DNA of 64,000 nucleotides from Parapristionchus giblindavisi (Eukaryota; Nematoda; Chromadorea; Rhabditida; Diplogasteridae). Position 1 is the stretch's first letter. Each line of letters starts with the position of its first letter. Below the pieces are notes generated by a model. That model ran no database searches. It was given only the letters and a program-made list of their open reading frames with translations, and had not been told where the DNA came from. Where the stretch lies: contig CALSFV010000054.1 of NCBI GenBank assembly GCA_943737045.1, positions 62,001 through 126,000 on the forward strand, given 5' to 3'. The position numbers and the translations under genes were made by a program. Shown here piece by piece: positions 10,862-23,856 of this stretch.

Positions 10862-12766
10862 TTAGTGAAAAGAGTGGGCTGATTCAGTGTCTCTCTTATT
10901 CCTTCCTCGTAGACACGCAGACTCCTCATGCTTGGACAGATATGCCTTGAGGGCAAACGTCTTGCCGCATCGATTGCAACCGTACGGTTTCACACCTTAA
11001 ATGAACAAATCATTAATGATTACGTCATTGCTCACATATCCTGATAAACATAATTTCAGCGGAACATTTACAGTTGTTCATCATTGTAGATGCATCATCA
11101 TCAATTGTATCTACCGTAACTCCTTATTTATCTTATAATCGATCATACCTGAGTGGGTCTGAATGTGGGCACGGAGATTGGATTTGTCCGCAAAGCACTT
11201 GTCGCATGTCGGGCATTGATAGGGTTTCTCTCCGGCTGAAATGATACTCAGTTAGAACCGATCTACGCAGTCAAATCAGTGATACTCAGTAAATCAACGC
11301 AGAGAATATACACAAAACTTACTATGGACACGAATATGATTCTGAAGGAGCCATGGTCGGGTGAATGTCTTCGAACAGATATTACAGCGAACTTCACGAT
11401 TGGCAGCTGATGATGTTCCGGGAGAACCGCGACGCGCTCGAGGCGTCGCGGTCATGGGTACGGTAGTGGGCGGGACTTCTGAAAAGATAAGATGTTATGC
11501 AAAGTGAATAGGGAAGTGGTTGCTTACCATCTTTCCGGTCTGACATTGCGAGAGTCTCGGCACTAGAGAATGAGTATGGAGGAGAGGAAGATGTTGATTT
11601 GGGTGAAGGAGTCATCATTGAAGATGGAATCATCAAGGGTAACGACATTCTGAAATTTGTTAAGTTACTCTTAAGCCAGTAAGTATTGTTTACTTAAGAA
11701 CTAAGTGTTGGTAAGTCATTAAGTCCTTCACCTCTGTTGCTGGGCAGCTGCCATGATGAGCAGATTATTGTACACGAGCTGTTGCCAGAGAAGATTTACT
11801 GTAGGATTGGGGGCAACTGAATTTATTGATTGATTATTGATAAAACTATTTTGGATGAGATATTGAACGATTATCGATTGATAATAGGTTTTTTCTATTA
11901 ATTATGAATGATGGATGTATTGATTGATTTATCGATTGAGACAGTATAATACAAACCTCCTCCATTGGGTGTGGTTACAGGAGTCAGCAGAGATCCGAAA
12001 CTGTTCACGGCTGGAGTTACGGGAGAGATTGGCAAGGGTACTTAATTAATATCGATTGATTATCGATTGATTACGGTAGTTTGTGATGTGCTAAATCTGT
12101 AGTGGTCCGTGGGTATCTAATGTCATATTCTAGAATGAATAGAAATGAATGCATGGTTGCTCGATATTAAATATGAAGATACAGAGATACATTAGAGAAT
12201 GCACGAGACTTATACTGTTATAATACTCCCACTCTTATTCCTATCTTTCCCTAGGCCTAACTCTCGTTTCGCTTCAATGAACAAATTGACTTGTGATGCC
12301 TTGAAAATGATGAAAATATACAGAAACAGGGCTAAAGGACAACACAAATACCATCATTGAGAGTACATATTGAAGTAGAAGTATTATAATTATACAACCA
12401 CGGTCTACCGTAATCGACTGACTAGTTACCGTAGTCTATTGCTATCGTGCCAAAACAATTTATCATATCTTCTAATACCGTATACAAGCAATCTACCGTA
12501 TCCTATTTATACCGTAACCAAGACTCACTTTGGAAGGACGACATTGGTTTAAATGGAAGAGATTCGATGGAAGATGAAGATGAATTGAAGAGTGCAGACT
12601 TGACGTCATCATCGTAGGAGATAGGACTGGGAGAGGCCGTCATCATCTGAACAAATTGATCTTTGATCTTTAATCTTTGAAGTTTGAACTTTCTCACCTC
12701 TTCCTTTGCGACGTGCATGACGTTCTCATCAGAGACAGGTGTAGTTGAAGTGAAAAGTGACTCCAT
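10862..12766 (-). CDS. C2H2 zinc-finger transcription factor, Scratch/Snail (ces-1-like) family
   Basis: Eight exons on the minus strand give 284 codons plus stop: 12766-12698, 12646-12529, 12040-11957, 11816-11732, 11649-11528, 11478-11323, 11235-11149, 10995-10862. Three zinc fingers lie at residues 191-211 (CNIC...H-x3-H), 219-239 (CPTC...H-x3-H) and 247-268. Finger 3 is CNRC...KAYLSKHEESAC, a C2HC-type last finger that matches the Scratch form FALKSYLNKHYESAC better than other Snail proteins. TRPWLLQNHIRVHTGEKPY between fingers 1 and 2 is a family hallmark. The N-terminal 185 residues are Ser/Pro/Thr-rich and low in order; no SNAG motif is seen at the N-terminus. Family proteins bind E-box DNA and repress transcription in neurons and in programmed cell death. 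Three fingers is fewer than the usual four or five, so an upstream finger has been lost or was missed. Confidence 0.92.
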
Positions 12767-13077
12767 CTACAAGTAATATTAGATTGAGTGAGGGTGTCAA
12801 CTTAACTATATATAGCACAGTATAACAAAGCACGGCTGGTAATGTAAATGAACAAGATATGGATCGGAATAATGTAGGTAAATGCGTGGTTACGATAATG
12901 AAGAAAGAATACGATAGGACTACGGTAGGGAGTGCGGCAGGACGCACTCGTGATTTTACGAGCTACAACAACAAGACATGAAGAACAAGAATAGTGCACT
13001 CTCGCTAAGGACACGTGAGAGATACAGGAGAAGAAGCTGTTAAAGATGGGCGGAGTCTTGAGTCCTAGATGAAGGGG

Positions 13078-13148
13078 AGGAAGTGGGAAAGGGAGAGGGA
13101 GAGGGAGAGGTAGAGGTAGAGGGAGAGAGGGAGAGGGAGGGGAGGGGG
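13078..13148. repeat. GA-rich tract (GGGAGA)n
   Basis: Purine-only runs of GGGAGA/GGTAGA on the plus strand, in the region just upstream of the zinc-finger gene. Confidence 0.85.
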
Positions 13149-14228
13149 TTGTAACCGTGGTGCAACAGACACCTCCCCTCTAAATACCCAAACAAGCAGT
13201 TGTAATACCGTCTCTCTGTCCCCAGATATGGACCTTTAATCTGTCCCCAGAATAGATCATTCTGACAAATTGCCCATAGAATAGAAAGAACGGATGACAT
13301 CGACTATTTTGAGGCTAACAAAATATCGAAGAAATGGTTATTAGGGGGATGAAACATAAAAGTAGCAAGTCTAATTACATGAAGTAGGTGGTGTAATATG
13401 ACACCGTAACCTCTCACTCTCCTCATTTTATCAAGATTCAGATTACAACAACGACACATTATGTCGTCGTAGTCACATTTCCTATTAGTTTTGGTCTAAT
13501 TTCGTCTGCACTCTCTCAGTTTCACACACTCTCTCGTCTATGGAGTAAATCTCGAGAACGACTCACATATGACAATAGCACATTAGCAAGAACGACCCTC
13601 CGTAAAATGTGGCCTAAACTAACTAATTTAACATGCCCCGGAGGCTGAAAGAACAACTACGAAACAGATACTGTTCGACACTCCCGGAAGAACTAGAGAT
13701 CATGTGGAATGGAGAGATTGCAGACAGTGAGAGAGTGGTTAGAGAGTACACGAATAGAGGAGAATGTGAGAGTGGCTGGCAAGTGGCGTCTGTCTACAAT
13801 AGACATATGGAAACTATTCGGATGTGATTTGGAGGCAAGAGTGCGCTAACCCACGATGATGACTGACTCATAACTCATTCTAAAGGGAAGTGCTAAACAA
13901 CCTTTAGGGTACCAGGGTACTATGATCTACATACAGTAATCTGATACTAGCAGGAATTTCCGTTTGGGAATTTGTCGAACCCGTCAGGAGTATATCCCGA
14001 ACAGGCAAGGAAATTTTAATCCCCTGTATGCCCCTTCCCTTGTAAGCTCGGAAACAATTTCCGGTCTGTGTACCATACGGAGAAACTTGGGAAGGTGGGT
14101 CTAGATCAGGGAAAGGAATGACTACGGTAATCAGGAACACGAAAAGATTACTGTAATGAACAAGGAGATTTGAAAATTTACATAGCTGCTGAGAGCACAT
14201 GTGGAAGATAGTGACAAGGAGTATGGAG

Positions 14229-14387
14229 TTGAGTAAGAGGATGAGATAGAGAGGGAGAGATAAAGAGGTAGAGGTAGAACAAGAGGTAGAGGGAGAACAA
14301 GAGGTAGAGGCAGGGGGGGGGGAGAAGTAGAGTAAGAGGTAGAGGTAGAGGGAGAAGTAGAGTAAGAGGTAGAGGTAGAGGGAGGCG
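14229..14387. repeat. GA-rich tract (AGAGGTAG)n
   Basis: Repeats of AGAGGTAGAGGTAGAGGG with internal duplications of a roughly 38-bp unit and a run of nine G. The complement makes long spurious Pro/Leu/Ser open frames. Confidence 0.85.
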
Positions 14388-15339
14388 TCCGGCAGATCCA
14401 TATATCATGTCGAAAAGACAACATGCGGGGATTCCACTTTTAGCTTTTGAAGCTGAGAGAAAAGCTTTTGAAATTTAACAAACAAAAATAGTGTGAAGAG
14501 TCATATTGAAATGAACCTTACGATGTTTGATGAAAGTATCCAATGAACTAAAAGACGACTGTACAGAAAGAGGGCGGGGACTTGGAATGATGATATGCCT
14601 AATCAAGAAATTCAAACGATATCAGTCGTATTCTCTTGTTCGCGGTGTTCCTCTCATCTAAGCCGATTGCGCCATAGGGAAGGAATGTGAGAGGAGCAGA
14701 GTGGATAAGGAGAGACTACAGTCTATAAACATTTAAAGAACACCGCTTTACAATCAACACTCTTTCCAGACTTATGGGCGCTTTTCCTAGCAGGTACCAA
14801 AACCAAGCATACTGTAACCGTAACCCGACAAGAATACCGTAACCGCCGGGTGCCCAGAAAACGAATATGAGCTGAAAGTGGAAATGGAGGAGGAAGCGGA
14901 ATGAATTGTATGCACAGGTCGTTACACTATGTTTGGGCATGTTTCACTTTATGGAAAGGAGGAAACTGACGTAAATCATTCATTTCGCATGTAATTCAAA
15001 AGATTCACCAATGATAACAAAACTTAGTCGACATTACTTTAATTACAGGTTGTTTACATTTTGTGGTAATGCATGGATCACGCAATGAAAAGATTTTATA
15101 TGGATAATATCTTCAGCTTTTCTGATTTAATGAGGAAGTGCTGTATAGTTTGAAACAATAACAAATTATTTTAGAACACGACTAGAGGTAAAACTGCAAG
15201 AAGAGATTGTTTTCATGCACTTTCCTTTAGTTTTCATAGTCGTTTTGTGTATGTAAGAGTCGTGTTCCGCTAGTCTGTCGAGAAGAGAAACGTGCGGCTG
15301 TGAATACAGTCAAACCACTGATGGCAGGATGGAATTCGA

Positions 15340-15440
15340 GGAGGGGAGAGACATAGATGGGAAGAGGAAGAGGTAGAGAGGGGAAGAAGGAGAGATAGAG
15401 AGGGGAAGAAGGGAAAGGCAAAGAGAGTGGAGAAGGGAAG
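15340..15440. repeat. GA-rich tract (GGGGAAGAAGG)n
   Basis: Purine-rich simple repeat, the third of a spaced series (13.1, 14.3, 15.4 kb) upstream of the zinc-finger gene. Confidence 0.8.
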
Positions 15441-17460
15441 AAACAATTTGTGGAAGCAGAATTTGAAAAAAAAAGAGCAGAAATGATGTAAAGCAATTTG
15501 CAGAATATGATAGTCGATTTTCATTGGCGAGTCAATAGAATTTATAGACGATGAAGAGATGATCTAGATTGGTATAAGAGGAGTAAACTTATAAAGACTA
15601 CATTGATATGTACAGATCGGAAGGAGTTATATATACATGTAAATCAGGGGTGGAGTTCTTCAGTTGAGTGAGAAGTTCCTTTAAGAAGGAAAGACAAGAG
15701 TATTCTTTGGAGAGATCGTTCCCGCGGTCTCACAGTGCCTAGACTCTGTGGAAGAGGACAAAGTGGCCATAGGGTCCGGAAGAAAGAGTTGAAGAGAAGA
15801 AGATGAAACGATGATTGAATTGACACCTGGTTGAGAAGAGGACTATGGAGGATTGCGAGAACTTTGTTTCCGGCATCATTTAAATTGTATAGTTTTAACA
15901 ATTGCTTGAAATATGTTCATAGATTCGAAGGACAGCAATGGATCGGTAGATACATGTACTTGTATCGGTAAAACAATATATTAAGGACAGATAAAAGCAA
16001 AGTCTGATGAATAATGAAAGAACGCCGCGGATAAGATATGGACTGTTTGTGATATCAATGATGTGCCCCGAGGCTATTGACCTCTTGAGGGAATACAACT
16101 GATAGAACGGGATATGTTTGAATTAGTCCCAGACTGGACCATGGTGAATTTAAGATGAACCAAATAAGTTTCAAGAAGACTTGATCAGATCGAAGGAAAA
16201 TTAACGTCGATGATTCTCTTTTGACACGTGTATTTGAAAGCACTTACAGTTTGAAAAACCATTGTTTCTACAAGCCACAACTCTCTCATTGATAAAAAAA
16301 CGTGTAAGCGGATATCTGGGTCAATAAGGACGGGGTCCTTTGAAATGTGTTCGAAGTAATCAACTGTGCAAACTTGATCTACTTGTACTATATGATCGAT
16401 TGCATCTTATTAAAAGTACTATGTACTTGTATAAATGAAATGTACTTTAATCAATGCTGAAGGTGTCATCTATAAGATTTGAATAGAACAACTCAAGCGA
16501 CTAACATACCTTACACATGATAAGTAGTAAATACTTTTGCATGAAGAAGAAGCATGTTTGAACTATTTCATTAACCTTTCCATTCATTTCTAATTCAAAA
16601 GAAACTATGAAGATAAGCTATGTTGTCGACACTATACTTATTCAATATTTTATACTGTATGCGGGTTTCATACGTGGGGTACAGTTTTAATTCAGGATTT
16701 TACCTGAATGCTACTGCTAACGAAATCTAAATTCGTGGGAACCAGATATCAGGTCTATTAAATATTGCATCAACACGTAGTTGGCAAGCTACAGTATAGA
16801 GAGGCAGTAATATCACTACAGTAATCCCATGATCACTTCAGTTATCCCGTGACCTCTTAAAGGCACACTCAAAGCTAATTTTGCTCGCCTCTCTGACAAC
16901 GCTCTCTTGTAGACAAAGAAAGCGAGAGAACATTGCCAGAGTGGAGAACTCGGGATGTACTTGTAAAGTCAAATACCGTAATCGTGATTGATGGTCGACT
17001 AGAGCACCTTTTCAATTGAACAAGTTCAACACAAATTGTAGCAGACACTATGAAAAGAGCGTATTTGATATAAATGATGTTGTCTATTCCCACCTGCAAC
17101 TATTCTCGTATTCACATTGGCATTTACTACATAATCACTTACACTATTTTCACCCACTTCTCGATACTCCAATTCTCCATTTCTCTGTTAACCACCCTTT
17201 CATATGCCTGAAACTCCTCAGACTCTTCCACCTGGGCGCCTGAGAAGCTCCAGATATACGGTAGGCTTTCCCAGAGAAGCAGGTGTTTATCACTTGTCAT
17301 TTGACAAGAGAAGACGGCTGCATTCAGGGGCCTCCTTTCATTTAACCTTTCATAGGCGAGGGTGTCTATGGCATTTATCTGTGTTGCAGTAGAAGCGGTA
17401 ACAGGAAAGTAAGAGTTGCAGATCATGAGAAGATAATGCACGTTTATCATATAATCATAT

Positions 17461-17760
17461 CTTTAAATATGGAGACCCTCGAGTTTTTTCGCAACAAGAC
17501 TGTTCGGGTAGAATGATAGAGATTTATCACACGAAACGAACGACATATTTCATATTGCGTGATGAGATGTTTGAACCTTGTTATGCGCATTGAAAGTACA
17601 ACTTTTCAGGCAAGTAGAGAGTGCCTATCCAATTTGCATACTTGAATCTCTCACTTTCCCATTGTCACTTACGCTAATTTCCATTCAATATTAACATTCT
17701 ATCCCATGTTAATCGCAGCGGGAGTCAGTCATGCCAAGTCAAGGGTCTCCTTCTTTAAAT
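17461..17760. mobile_element. MITE family with TTTAAA..GGAGACCC ends, copy 1
   Basis: A 300-bp non-coding element. Left end CTTTAAATATGGAGACCC; right end GGGTCTCCTTCTTTAAA, its inverted form. About 80% like 41611-41904 by eye, with shared internal blocks GCGCATTGAAAGTACAACTT and GGGAGTCAGTCATGCCAA. Confidence 0.75.
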
Positions 17761-19648
17761 TTCGTCTTGTAAAATAATATAATTAAATTAAGGAAAGTCG
17801 AATTTGTCCGCTTCAAACTCCAGCAAACTATGTATGATCGAACTTTGCACCTCGAATGTGACTACAGCGAGAAATACTGTACCTATAATAAGGAAAAACC
17901 AGCCTTTAAACGCATAGTAATACTAGTCAGCTGTCACTTAGTTATGCCCGTTCTATCTTTGGTCTCTATGAACGAGAGAGCAAAGGGTCATGAAGAGACC
18001 GTTGACCATAAATCCTCTACCTTTAACTATGCATGTTTAATATCTGAATGATTTGTATTTGAAAGTGTTCGTGTGAATACAAATTACTAGATATGAACTA
18101 CTGATGTTGCGCGGTTTTCAATGATATGATATCTAAAATAAGAATAAAAAGTATCTGCGTAGGTCTCGAATATGATGTGACGTGGGTAAAATTTGTGATA
18201 AAATTATATTCAATTATACGATTTGTGTGATCATTGTACATGATAAGTTAACAGTTCGCTTCACAATTCTATTCAAGGATAATTAGGGCTAAAATTATCA
18301 TGATCTATTGCGACGCAAGATTCTTCAACCACGTCGAAATTAGAAAAAGTAACATCAAGTTATAATGTAAATATTAGACAGATGATTGAATTTTACAGTT
18401 GTATTTAAAGAGAAGGGGCTCAATCCTATTCCTAATAAAAAAAGAAATGCAGTAAGGTTGAAATGTAAAAAAAACAATCAAAATATTTAATTATTCTCTG
18501 TAACTCTAACTGAAGGGAATAACTTGGAAGTTTCAACATTTTGCATTGGAAGCAATAACTCAATATCGTGATATTATAGCGAATTTCTGGCATTCTCCAA
18601 GGTTTTAATTGAAGTTTAAAAATTTCTGTTATTGGTAGATAACGAAAGATAATACGAACTATTGTCCTCACCAAACCATTTTATATTTGGGAGCAGTTAT
18701 TTGTCCGTCATTGTCCGTTTGAGATGAATAAAGATAATAATGGAAAACCCGTTACCTCTCAAATTTTGAAGGCAAATTATGATGATCAGTGAAAGAAAAA
18801 AAAACAGCGACAATCAAACAATGTTGCCGTAGAGCTGTAGACTGTGGCCACTAAGGATGCCTATCTGGCACTACTTCAGATATGATTGAATAAATCTATA
18901 AGAGAAGTGGAATAATGATACATTTACAAGTATATTGTGCTCGTTATATAAATGTGATAGGAACGACTTATCACTTAGTAATCTAAGTAGGAACATAAGA
19001 GTATCAAATAGAAAAGCCTCAAAGACGATTACTGGTTGAAAGGAGACTCCGCCTCTTTCTTCTAGATTACAATACAATATCAATATAGCACTAATCTTTT
19101 CAGTTCTCTTATTTTGTCTTTGGAAGGACAACTTGTGTAAAAGTGATTTCAGAGCTATATTTGACTGTTTAAACTGATTATCATACGGTAAACTATGTTG
19201 GCTGTAAGTCATTTCTGGTATTTTAATAATTGGCTATTCTTGAACAGGGAAGGGCGTGCCGTTTAAAAATTAGAAAGTTCGGCAATAGGCTTCTAACTGG
19301 TGACCAAGCGCGTACTAGTCCGTGCTTTTATCACCCCTCCAATTGATAGATGAAGGGTACTGTAACTTCTTGCTTATCATTTGTCCTTTTCATAAGAAAT
19401 TCGTTCTTTTTTGCATTATCATTCTCGGGTTTCCATTTTATTAATCAATTCTCTTAATGTACTTTATTGATTCGTCGACGTAACGGGCAAATTCGGGCTT
19501 CAAAGAGATTAGCATTCATCGAATTGAAAACACGAGTCGTCCAACGTCTTATAAGCTATCATAACAAGCACCCACGTAGTACAATTATATTATACTCTCC
19601 AGCTTAATCGTTCTCACTAAACGCGGCATTCCACTGCCGTCGTATGTA

Positions 19649-19677
19649 TTACATTACATTACATTACATTACTGCAT
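19649..19677. repeat. (ATTAC)n microsatellite
   Basis: About five and a half tandem units of ATTAC. Confidence 0.9.
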
Positions 19678-19695
19678 TACAGCAGAATCCCCTCT

Positions 19696-20169
19696 TTGAC
19701 ATGGGATCCCCGGGAAGTCCCAGGGTGTCCCCTCTGTCCCCTCAATTTTTTACGCCGTGAATAATGAATATCTATCAGCTCTTCAAGTTGTTTACGTGGT
19801 TTTACTCGAGGTTTGACCGAATTTATCAAGGAAACATTGGTAATTAAAAAAAGCTTGGCAACTAAATTGCGCTAATGATAAGAAAAGCTGGAAGAAATCA
19901 CTTCGAAATAGAATTAGTGAGTTTGCACGAGTTCTTCAAAATTTTTGCGCGGCATTTGTCAAAAATTTATAAATAGTAAAATTTCCAATATTATTTCTCA
20001 GGCAATATTTTTATAAATAATATTTTATATTATTCCAATCTTTCCGTGATTAATTCGATCAAATCTGGAGTAAAACAACGAAATCGATTTGAAGATCTGA
20101 TGTTCAGTATTCAAGACGTAAAAAATCGGGGGGGGGAAAGAGGGGACACCCCGGGAACCCATGTGAAGG
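19696..20169. repeat. Long inverted repeat with a GC-rich outer end
   Basis: The left arm (about 19696-19838) returns inverted at about 20035-20169. Shared blocks are GGGTGTCCCCTCT, ATTTTTTACG and GAATT(T/A)ATCA. The arms are diverged, so this is an old palindromic element or arm-duplicated repeat. No coding potential. Confidence 0.65.
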
Positions 20170-22284
20170 AGTTGATTGGAGGGACTGTATTGTGAATCGA
20201 TTTCAGACAAAACAGTTGTTCGTATTAAAGAGATTTGTGCATGTTTAACTATCACGAACATTTTCGCCTGACGAGAGTTATGCACCTTTAATCTATATTT
20301 TGAATTTCCGACATAACTCGAAAAACATGCTATACCTACTTTTTGGTAAATAATAATGTAGAACAATAATCTCACATACATGTAAAAATGTCTTCTCGAT
20401 TAATACCACCCTCGAGGGGATACGTACTATTTTTAAGAAAAAAAGACATAACACAATCGTCAAAGGATATCAATCAACCTCTTCTGGAACGGGGGAAAAC
20501 ATGACAATCACGACGATTATCGTATTCCTTGGTATCAAGACATGAAATGGAGATGAGACTGAACGGCAGAAATAAGTAGATAAAGAAAGATTTGGAGAGG
20601 TTATGAGAGAGAAAAAAAAGTAATTAAGTGCCATTGATAATTGACATTGAAAGTTTAAAATAGCAGGTGGTGTGGAATGACATCATAATCTCATGGTTCT
20701 ATATTTATGATTTGTATGGAACAAATGAGTTGAACTTGTAGATAGATTATTCTTTGTATAACAGCTGGAGATATAATGTATCAAATATCAGGCTATATTT
20801 TATTCGTTTTTTTCAGTTGGCAAAGACATAATGCAAATTCATCTCTTATGTACAATTAGATATTCAGGAAAATTGTTTATCATAGTTTCTATTGAACTAA
20901 TTCTGAATGGAAAGGCCAATGCAGTAGTTCAAACATTCTTATACGTGATACAATACTGTTTACTACTAAAAATTATATGCAATGTTTTCCCTGCCTGCAC
21001 ATACTTATCTTCGTGACAGGAAACTCATCAATATATTCATCATAAAACTCACTTACTAAACCTACCATCTGTTGTGGAACTTCTTATCTATTCCACACCC
21101 GCGCCCACCCACACTACTCCATCCTCTACTATATTCTACTCGTCTCTATCCATGTCCCACTCTCATATCTGGCAGATTAGAGTGAGCCCTAAGTGTAAAG
21201 AGTGTATTGGGGTCATGGAGGGATGAACAGACTCCACCATACGATACATCCGGTCGAGATTTACAAAGTGATAAGAGTTCCATTATGACTATTGAATGTT
21301 CCAGTATGATTTTTAAAAACATTGATGGGGGAACCGATATGATCCATTTTGATAGTAGTGGAAATTAATATTTTATTAAATGGAAGTTACAGAGAAATAG
21401 AGATTGAGAGAAGCGATAAATATTTATTATTTATTTATTCATAGAGAGGGAGGGGGAGTGTGTTTCTTTGAGGAAGAAGGAAGTTGAAATGAACATGTTT
21501 TCAGATTGAATATCTAAAGCATTACCTTTCGAAAAGTCTTCCAATGGTCTTTTTAGTTTGTTTCCTTCATTTGGATTTCAGATTAATTTGGAAAACTGTA
21601 CTTCAAGAAACACACAAAGAAAATAAGTTGTAGATTATTTCCGCGAAATACAATACAATAACATTAATCACCACATCAAGAAAATCTGTTTTCGATATTG
21701 TCATGAATGCATCATTCTGTACGTCAAAGCATCTGCGAGTAGATCGTAATTAATACTTGTCCATATTTTTGGTTTATATTTCTTTGTAACATTCCTTGTG
21801 ACCATTATGAGGTTTTCGTCTTCTGAATATAAATTTACCGATTGTTGAGGTGTATTCAATCAGTGCGACTATCACATCTCTTGTTTCAATTCCCCTATAT
21901 GAGACTCGAGTAAATAAATGTATGAGACTCGAGTAAATAAATGTGAGCATCGCTAATTTGTGCCGCGTATGAATAGTTTTGGAATAGTACCGAAATTTTT
22001 TTTGAGTAAATACCGGTGATATCTATTACTTTTTACGACTACCCATCAGGTGACACAAAATCTATTGCTTCTAATAAGTAATTGAAAACATTGGTCTCAA
22101 AATGTATGTGTGTACTGGGTATAGTTCTTGTATCGCGTACTTTCATAAACTTCCTAGACTCGAGAAACAATGTCTAAATGAAAACATAAATTGAAATATG
22201 CAAGATACACATAAAATCGAAAAAAAAATTAACGCGAAAAAATTAAAACCAATTTGATATGCATTTTAATTACTTTGTATTATA

Positions 22285-23856
22285 CAGTACTGGCCAAAAG
22301 GTTATGGACTTTTGGTTTTTTCACCATAACTTTTTTCAAACTCCACCGATCGAGTCCAGGTTTTCAGGGATTATTTTAAGAGTGTTTTTACGTGTCTTAT
22401 ACAAAAACCACCGCGGTTGAGCTCTTCCGGTGAATTTTATTTTGATTTTATCAAAAGTCACAAAAATGAGATTTTCGTTTTTTTCGATTTCTTCTATTTT
22501 TTCTACTTATTTTGCCACCAATGTGTGGTATATCGTTTTAAAAGCATGACACGGATTCTTGGGAGCAAGAATCTACCGATATCCGAGCGAGAATCCATTC
22601 GTCGTGGACGTCAGATGGGACTGTCGAAGGTACTCTGTCGCAGCCGTTCCAAGTGTCTGTTTCGACTATCCTGAAGGTTACCAAAACTTCAATCCGAGTT
22701 AAAACAATGAAGAAGGTTAATGTACGACCTCGCAAGACGATCACGACATCTTATCGTCTGATTACCTGCATCTCGAAGGAGAAACTGAGGCTCAGTGCTA
22801 TGGACATCAAGCAAGCACTAGCAGAGTTTCGCTAAATTGAGGTGCCTAGAGCTTCTAAACTTGACTGGAAAGATGTTTGAGCTGTCCGTGGACAACGTAC
22901 AACATCGTCTTCGTGCGTCGGTTCTGTTCTGACGTCGCCCTGTCAAGTAACCGCTGATCTCCGAAAAGAATCGCAAAGCAAGGATCACATGGGCAAATGA
23001 GCACTTGCATTGGACCTTCTAACAATAGTAGGTCTTATTCTCATACGAAAACAAGTTTTTGATGATTGCTACGGTGGGAATAAATCATTTTCGTCGTCTG
23101 GTTGGCACTAGATTGGATGTGAAGTACCAGCTGACCACCGTGAAACATAGAGGAGGGTCGTTGATGTTGTGGGGTTGTTTCTCTGAAGATGGGGTTGGCC
23201 CCCTGGTTCATCTGAAGAGAATTATGAAGACAGAGATATTCAAGAGACACATTTCCTTCCTTCAAACATCTTTTCAGTCAAGTTTAGAAGCTCTAGGCAC
23301 CTCAATTTAGCGAAACTCTGCTAGTGCTCGCTTCATGTCCATTGTAGTGAGCCTCAGTTTCTCCTTCGAGATGCAGGTAATCAGACGATAAGATGTCGTG
23401 TTCGTCTTGCGAGGTCGTACATTAACCTTCTTCATTGTTTGAGCTCGGATTGAAGTTTTACTGACCTTCAGGATAGTCGAAACAGACACTCGGAACTTCT
23501 GCGACAGAGTACCTTCGACAGTCCCATCTGACGTCCACGACGAATGGATTCTCGCTCGGATATCGGTAGATTCTTGCTCCCAAGAATCCGTGTCATGCTT
23601 TTAAAACGATAAAACACACATTGGTGGCAAAATAAGTGGAAAAAATCGAAGAAATCGAAAAAAACGAAAATCTCATTTTTGAGACTTTTGATAAAATCGA
23701 AATAAAATTCACAGGAGGAGCACACCCGCGGTGGTTTTTGTGTAAGACACGTAAAACACTCTTAAAATAATCCCTGAAAACCTGGACTCGATCGGTGGAG
23801 TTTGAAAAAAGTTATGGTGAAAAAACCAAAAGTCCATAACCTTTTGGCCAGTACTG
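22285..23856 (+). mobile_element. Fold-back Tc1-type transposon with about 590-bp inverted arms
   Basis: The 1572-bp element begins CAGTACTGGCCAAAAGG, ends with the complement and is flanked by TA. The arms (22285-22877 and 23267-23856) are near-identical inverted copies and encode the N-terminal, DNA-binding part of a Tc1 transposase (visible as LPISERESIRRGRQMGLS). The 389-bp centre (22878-23266) keeps the next piece on the plus strand: FSYENK (normally FS-D-ESK), then VGTRLDVKYQLTTVKH and LMLWGCFSEDGVGPL. The first catalytic Asp is lost, frames are interrupted and the C-terminal catalytic part is replaced by the inverted N-terminal arm. It cannot make transposase and must move in trans. 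Confidence 0.88.

Larger units (their letters stand above)
12767..22284. other. Large gene-poor region upstream of the zinc-finger gene
   Basis: About 9.5 kb with no supported gene on either strand. It contains three purine-rich tracts (13.1, 14.3, 15.4 kb), a MITE (17461-17760), an ATTAC microsatellite (19.65 kb), a long inverted repeat (19696-20169) and a 24-bp direct duplication at about 21894-21941. Palindromic remnants of the CTCTCG/CGAGAG type lie at 16890-16945. Developmental transcription-factor genes often have large upstream control regions, so enhancers are likely here, but no site can be named. Confidence 0.5.

Noticed and set aside
13040..15524. Minus-strand Pro/Leu/Ser-rich open frames at 13.1, 14.2 and 15.4 kb
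   Set aside because: They are translations of purine-rich simple repeats; no splice context or conserved motif.
17016..17450. Possible gene on either strand near 17.1-17.4 kb
   Set aside because: Overlapping open frames of 60-100 codons lack motifs, splice-site support and a family match.
22417..23725. Two host genes encoded by the arms of the 22.3 kb element
   Set aside because: They are inverted copies of one transposase N-terminus with stops.
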